Source of the DNA: Flavobacterium sp. CF108
GTDB taxonomy: Bacteria; Bacteroidota; Bacteroidia; Flavobacteriales; Flavobacteriaceae
DNA length: 64,000 nt
NCBI RefSeq assembly: GCF_900129795.1
Contig: NZ_FQWW01000008.1
Span: 259,480-323,479, forward strand
Direction of reading: 5' to 3'
The notes beneath the pieces are model-generated. The model made no database searches and was not told where the DNA came from. It saw only the letters and a list, made by a program, of their open reading frames with translations. Shown piece by piece: positions 61,867-64,000 of this stretch; within the stretch, counting starts at the first letter, position 1, and each line of letters begins with the position of its first letter. The translations under genes and the position numbers were made by a program.

Positions 61867-62160
61867 ATGAAAAGAATGTATCATTACGCAACTGTTTCAA
61901 AGGCTTTAGATCAATTGAATGAGAAAGGATTTACTTGTGATTTTAATCGAAATGCAGACGCGATTAAAAAGAATCCTGAGAAATTTGAAATTGTTCATGT
62001 GTATCGATACGAAGGGGAATCTGACCCCGGCGATGAGGCAGTTGTATACGGAATTAAGTCCGTTAACGGTAAAAAGGGCGTTTATGTAGCAGGTTTTTCC
62101 GCCGATTCAGATCAGGAAACTGCCAAATTTTTATTTGATTTAAGTATTAGGGGAAGGTAA
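61867..62160 (+). CDS. Small conserved protein, unknown
   Basis: A 97-residue soluble protein beginning MKRMYHYATVSKALDQLNEKGFTCDFN, with IVHVYRYEGESDPGDEAVVYGI in the middle and ATKFL-like end. In this phylum, proteins of this look are often labelled phosphoribosylpyrophosphate synthetase, but it is far too short for that enzyme and lacks its motifs, so I give no function. ATG 61867 is the only sensible start. It is single and followed by a repeat element. Confidence 0.7.
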   Translation: MKRMYHYATVSKALDQLNEKGFTCDFNRNADAIKKNPEKFEIVHVYRYEGESDPGDEAVVYGIKSVNGKKGVYVAGFSADSDQETAKFLFDLSIRGR

Positions 62161-62180
62161 TTATGATTACATCCAGTTTT

Positions 62181-62278
62181 GTCATTTCGACGAAGATTGA
62201 AGATCAACTGCTCAAAATTTCTAGTGCGATTTACTTCGTCTATTCGCTATCGCTCGGGTCTCTTTTCGTCGAAATGAC
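62181..62278. repeat. Inverted repeat 'GTCATTTCGACGAAGA'
   Basis: GTCATTTCGACGAA at 62181-62194 pairs with TTCGTCGAAATGAC at 62265-62278. The inner part includes CGCTATCGCTCGGGTC. This element is a common flavobacterial interspersed repeat, here after the 97-residue gene. Confidence 0.7.
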
Positions 62279-62342
62279 ATAAAATGTGGAAATTTTTACA
62301 ATTAATCTACTAATCTTTGACTGCTTTATTGATCAAATATAT

Positions 62343-62586
62343 TTAATCATTTTCTCTTTTTGCTTTTAACCTTTCCAGATGATTTTTAGGATCGAAATTC
62401 AAACTAAGACCACTGTCAATTCCTTCCTGTATAGCTTTTTTTAAAATGACTAATTTATTCTCTCCTTCTTTCAAAAGATTCAATCCAGCTCTAACTTCAG
62501 CATTTTTTAAATTTTCTCTCAGAAAGACTGTTTTCAATGAAATTCTCAAAATGATTTCCTAATGATATAGAAGTTTTTCTTCTCAT
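62343..62586 (-). pseudogene. ParD-like antitoxin, frameshifted
   Basis: Two frames together give one ParD-like ribbon-helix-helix protein. From ATG 62586: MRRKTSISLGNHFENFIENS, then LSERKF; the frame soon meets a stop after KKC. Another frame goes on with NAEVRAGLNLLKEGENKLVI, then LKKAIQEGIDSGLSLNF ... LKAKREND to 62343. Removing one A from the six-A run (T run at 62503-62508 on the plus strand) joins them into about 80 residues, the usual ParD length. Either one base was gained in nature or the base call is wrong. No ParE toxin gene follows downstream on the minus strand, where a repeat lies instead, so it looks like a remnant. Confidence 0.7.
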
Positions 62587-62647
62587 ATGACTTTATTTTA
62601 AAAATCAAAGCTACTAAATTAATAATTTAATGATCCCTCATTCCTCA

Positions 62648-62956
62648 TCAAGTTTTTCTAAAAAGATCAAAAAGTCTGTAAAATTCAATGAATGCTTTTT
62701 CTTCATCAAAATTGCAAGTTTCAAGTATCATAGTTCTGTAACCCCAAGTAGATTCAGAATAATTTAATTGTACAGATACAAAATCATGAAATGAACTCCA
62801 TTCAGGAATTAGATTATCATTTACTTGATTATTCAAAACATATAATTGATACCCATTTATCGTATAATAAAGCGCTGATAAATGTTTATCACCAATATAC
62901 AAATGCGGTTTTTCCCGAATTAAATCTAATAATGAATATAAATTATTCTTATTCAT
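62648..62956 (-). CDS. Unknown small protein (LYIGDKHLSAL type)
   Basis: Not firmly recognised. A 102-residue soluble protein starting MNKNNLYSLLDLIREKPHLYIGDKHLSALYYTINGY in part. The 'KPxLYIG..SLxxLxxFxxGY' pattern occurs in small proteins found among immunity genes of polymorphic toxin systems, which is why I mention that possibility. No signal peptide; rich in Tyr and Asn. It lies in a run of four short minus-strand genes at the window edge (62648-64000), with small gaps that hold no other ORF. Confidence 0.6.
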   Translation of the reverse strand: MNKNNLYSLLDLIREKPHLYIGDKHLSALYYTINGYQLYVLNNQVNDNLIPEWSSFHDFVSVQLNYSESTWGYRTMILETCNFDEEKAFIEFYRLFDLFRKT

Positions 62957-62995
62957 AAATTTATTTTAATCGTTATTTATTTCAGCCTTTAATTA

Positions 62996-63478
62996 TTAAT
63001 TATGTAACGGCTGCAAAGCCAAAATCAATTCTTCAACTTGAGCCATTGGCATTTTTACAGCTGTTTCTATTTCAGAATTCCCACAAGTTATAACTAAAAC
63101 GGCTTCATTATCTTCTTCATAACCAACCGACTTAAACGAATATTGAGGAAGGATTAATTCTATTTCTTTTTTAGCATCTTTAAACCAGCCGTAATTGGCT
63201 TCATAAATAATTTTATTGGGTAAGAAATCTATAATTTCTTCTCCGTATGTATTCCACAATGAAACTCTCAAAAGATAAAACCCTATAAGTCCAAATACAC
63301 CAATTCCAATGAAATAACCTATATGTAATCCGTTTCCGCTTGCAATACTTAAAATAACTCCTAATATGGGAACGACAAAAAACAAAAAAGCCAAAAGAAA
63401 CATAATCAGCCGAATTATAAAAGGCGATTTTTTTACTTTTAAGTTTAGTGTATTGAATTCCAGATTGTATTGTTTCAT
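62996..63478 (-). CDS. Unknown membrane protein with two helices
   Basis: Not recognised. A 160-residue protein with two adjacent membrane helices (about 20-46 FIIRLIMFLLAFLFFVVPIL and 51-72 IGYFIGIGVFGLIGFYLLRV) followed by an 85-residue soluble beta-rich part (IIYEANYGWFKDAKKEIELILPQYSFKS in part). Such layout resembles PH-like membrane proteins, but no motif decides. Spacing to the next upstream gene is 32 bases, so a common transcript is likely. Confidence 0.6.
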   Translation of the reverse strand: MKQYNLEFNTLNLKVKKSPFIIRLIMFLLAFLFFVVPILGVILSIASGNGLHIGYFIGIGVFGLIGFYLLRVSLWNTYGEEIIDFLPNKIIYEANYGWFKDAKKEIELILPQYSFKSVGYEEDNEAVLVITCGNSEIETAVKMPMAQVEELILALQPLHN

Positions 63479-63510
63479 ATAGATTTGTTTAAGTTTTATT
63501 TTTGATTTAC

Positions 63511-63792
63511 TTATTCATTTTCACTAAATCCGTTTTGTCTTAATACGCTCAAGACATGTAATTTATAATCGAACCAGTGTATATCATTTGGATGTTCTAA
63601 ATTGTCAATTTCAGCTAATAATTCTAATATTTTCATTATGCCGTCAAAACTGTTTTCTTCATTTTCAATTATATCATTTATCTTCTTAGATATTGTGAAT
63701 TCTGGTAAATAGAATTTATTTAATTTTGAGTTTGACTCAAAATAGCGGCACATCATCTGCATATTTTCAAAATGTTGAGTATGTTTTTTCAT
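63511..63792 (-). CDS. Unknown small helical protein
   Basis: Not recognised. A 93-residue, probably all-helical soluble protein (MKKHTQHFENMQMMCRYFES, IENEENSFDGIMKILELLAE, HWFDYKLHVLSVLRQNGF). It is acidic in its middle and lacks a signal peptide. It precedes the two-helix membrane gene in the same direction. The size and setting suit an immunity-type protein, but that is inference. Confidence 0.55.
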   Translation of the reverse strand: MKKHTQHFENMQMMCRYFESNSKLNKFYLPEFTISKKINDIIENEENSFDGIMKILELLAEIDNLEHPNDIHWFDYKLHVLSVLRQNGFSENE

Positions 63793-63837
63793 TATTATTT
63801 GATCTGAAATGATTTTAATATATTTCTTTCCTTGTTA

Positions 63838-64000
63838 TTATTTAGAAATAATATCAAAAATGGTCTTTTTCTTTAGCAACTTGGCTTGCAAAAAAGGAAT
63901 CCCTATAGGAAAACACCAAGCAGCCGCAAAATAAAAAAATTCTGGAATGCGAGTGTCATTTTGTAATAAGGTGATTTTTTTAGCAACAAAATAACTTACG
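63838..64000 (-). CDS. Unknown protein, C-terminal end (partial)
   Basis: The minus-strand frame is open from the right edge to TAA at 63840-63838, giving 53 residues: a Phe/Ala-rich, possibly membrane-embedded part (FFYFAAAWCFPIGIPFLQAK) and the basic tail LLKKKTIFDIISK. Too little is present to name a family. Confidence 0.5.
   Translation of the reverse strand, partial: VSYFVAKKITLLQNDTRIPEFFYFAAAWCFPIGIPFLQAKLLKKKTIFDIISK

Noticed and set aside
1..64000. tRNA, rRNA, insertion sequence transposases or prophage genes
   Set aside because: None could be seen on either strand; the only structural RNA found is RNase P RNA.

Overview
The window looks like a chromosomal segment of a Flavobacterium-type bacterium (phylum Bacteroidota). 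Several independent signs support this: low GC content, SusC/SusD pairs, a hybrid two-component regulator, a type IX secretion sorting tail, ECF/FecR signalling, promoter boxes of the Bacteroidota type (TTTG about 20 bases before TAnnTTTG), and many palindromic intergenic repeats. No species can be named from the sequence alone.

Layout. (1) 1-13475 is a polysaccharide utilisation locus: the end of a GH3 glycosidase, a hybrid two-component regulator, SusC, SusD, a surface glycan-binding lipoprotein, a GH10 xylanase lipoprotein and a convergent GH16 lipoprotein. The enzymes point to beta-linked hemicellulose (xylan or mixed beta-glucan). (2) 13689-19019, minus strand, is a tightly packed six-gene operon: DUF6134-like protein, membrane fatty acid hydroxylase/sterol desaturase, a 94-residue unknown, ECF sigma factor, FecR anti-sigma factor, and an STN-domain outer membrane protein with an exact 16-residue repeat. 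(3) 19534-26315 is a second SusC/SusD pair and an orphan lipoprotein resembling family 14 polysaccharide lyases. Both carry the same operator-like motif upstream. They are followed by an AraC-type sensing domain without its DNA-binding part.

(4) 27158-49862 is mostly ordinary genes: SIMPL protein, rhomboid, lipid A acyltransferase-like protein, a secreted GH128 beta-glucanase with CBM6 and T9SS tail, phosphoglucosamine mutase, ACP phosphodiesterase, gamma-glutamyltransferase, ClC channel, Fic protein, UvrA, cupin, LOG protein, an M1-like protein without zinc ligands joined to a barrel, a fused E1 dehydrogenase and KdsB. (5) 50016-61390 holds a DODA-type dioxygenase, a RecD/Dda-like helicase, DUF3822, RsmD, an outer membrane beta-barrel protein, a histidine kinase/response regulator pair, a small membrane protein, a ketopantoate reductase and a dicarboxylate symporter. 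(6) 61391-64000 holds the RNase P RNA gene, a small conserved protein, a frameshifted ParD antitoxin remnant and a run of small unrecognised genes.

How it fits together. Regions 1 to 3 form about 26 kb devoted to sensing, binding, importing and cutting glycans at the cell surface. The ECF/FecR/STN operon is divergent from the second SusC/SusD pair. That SusC has no STN domain of its own, so the separate STN protein could carry the signal in trans; this is inference. Most intergenic gaps in regions 4 to 6 are filled by several families of inverted repeats typical of flavobacterial chromosomes.
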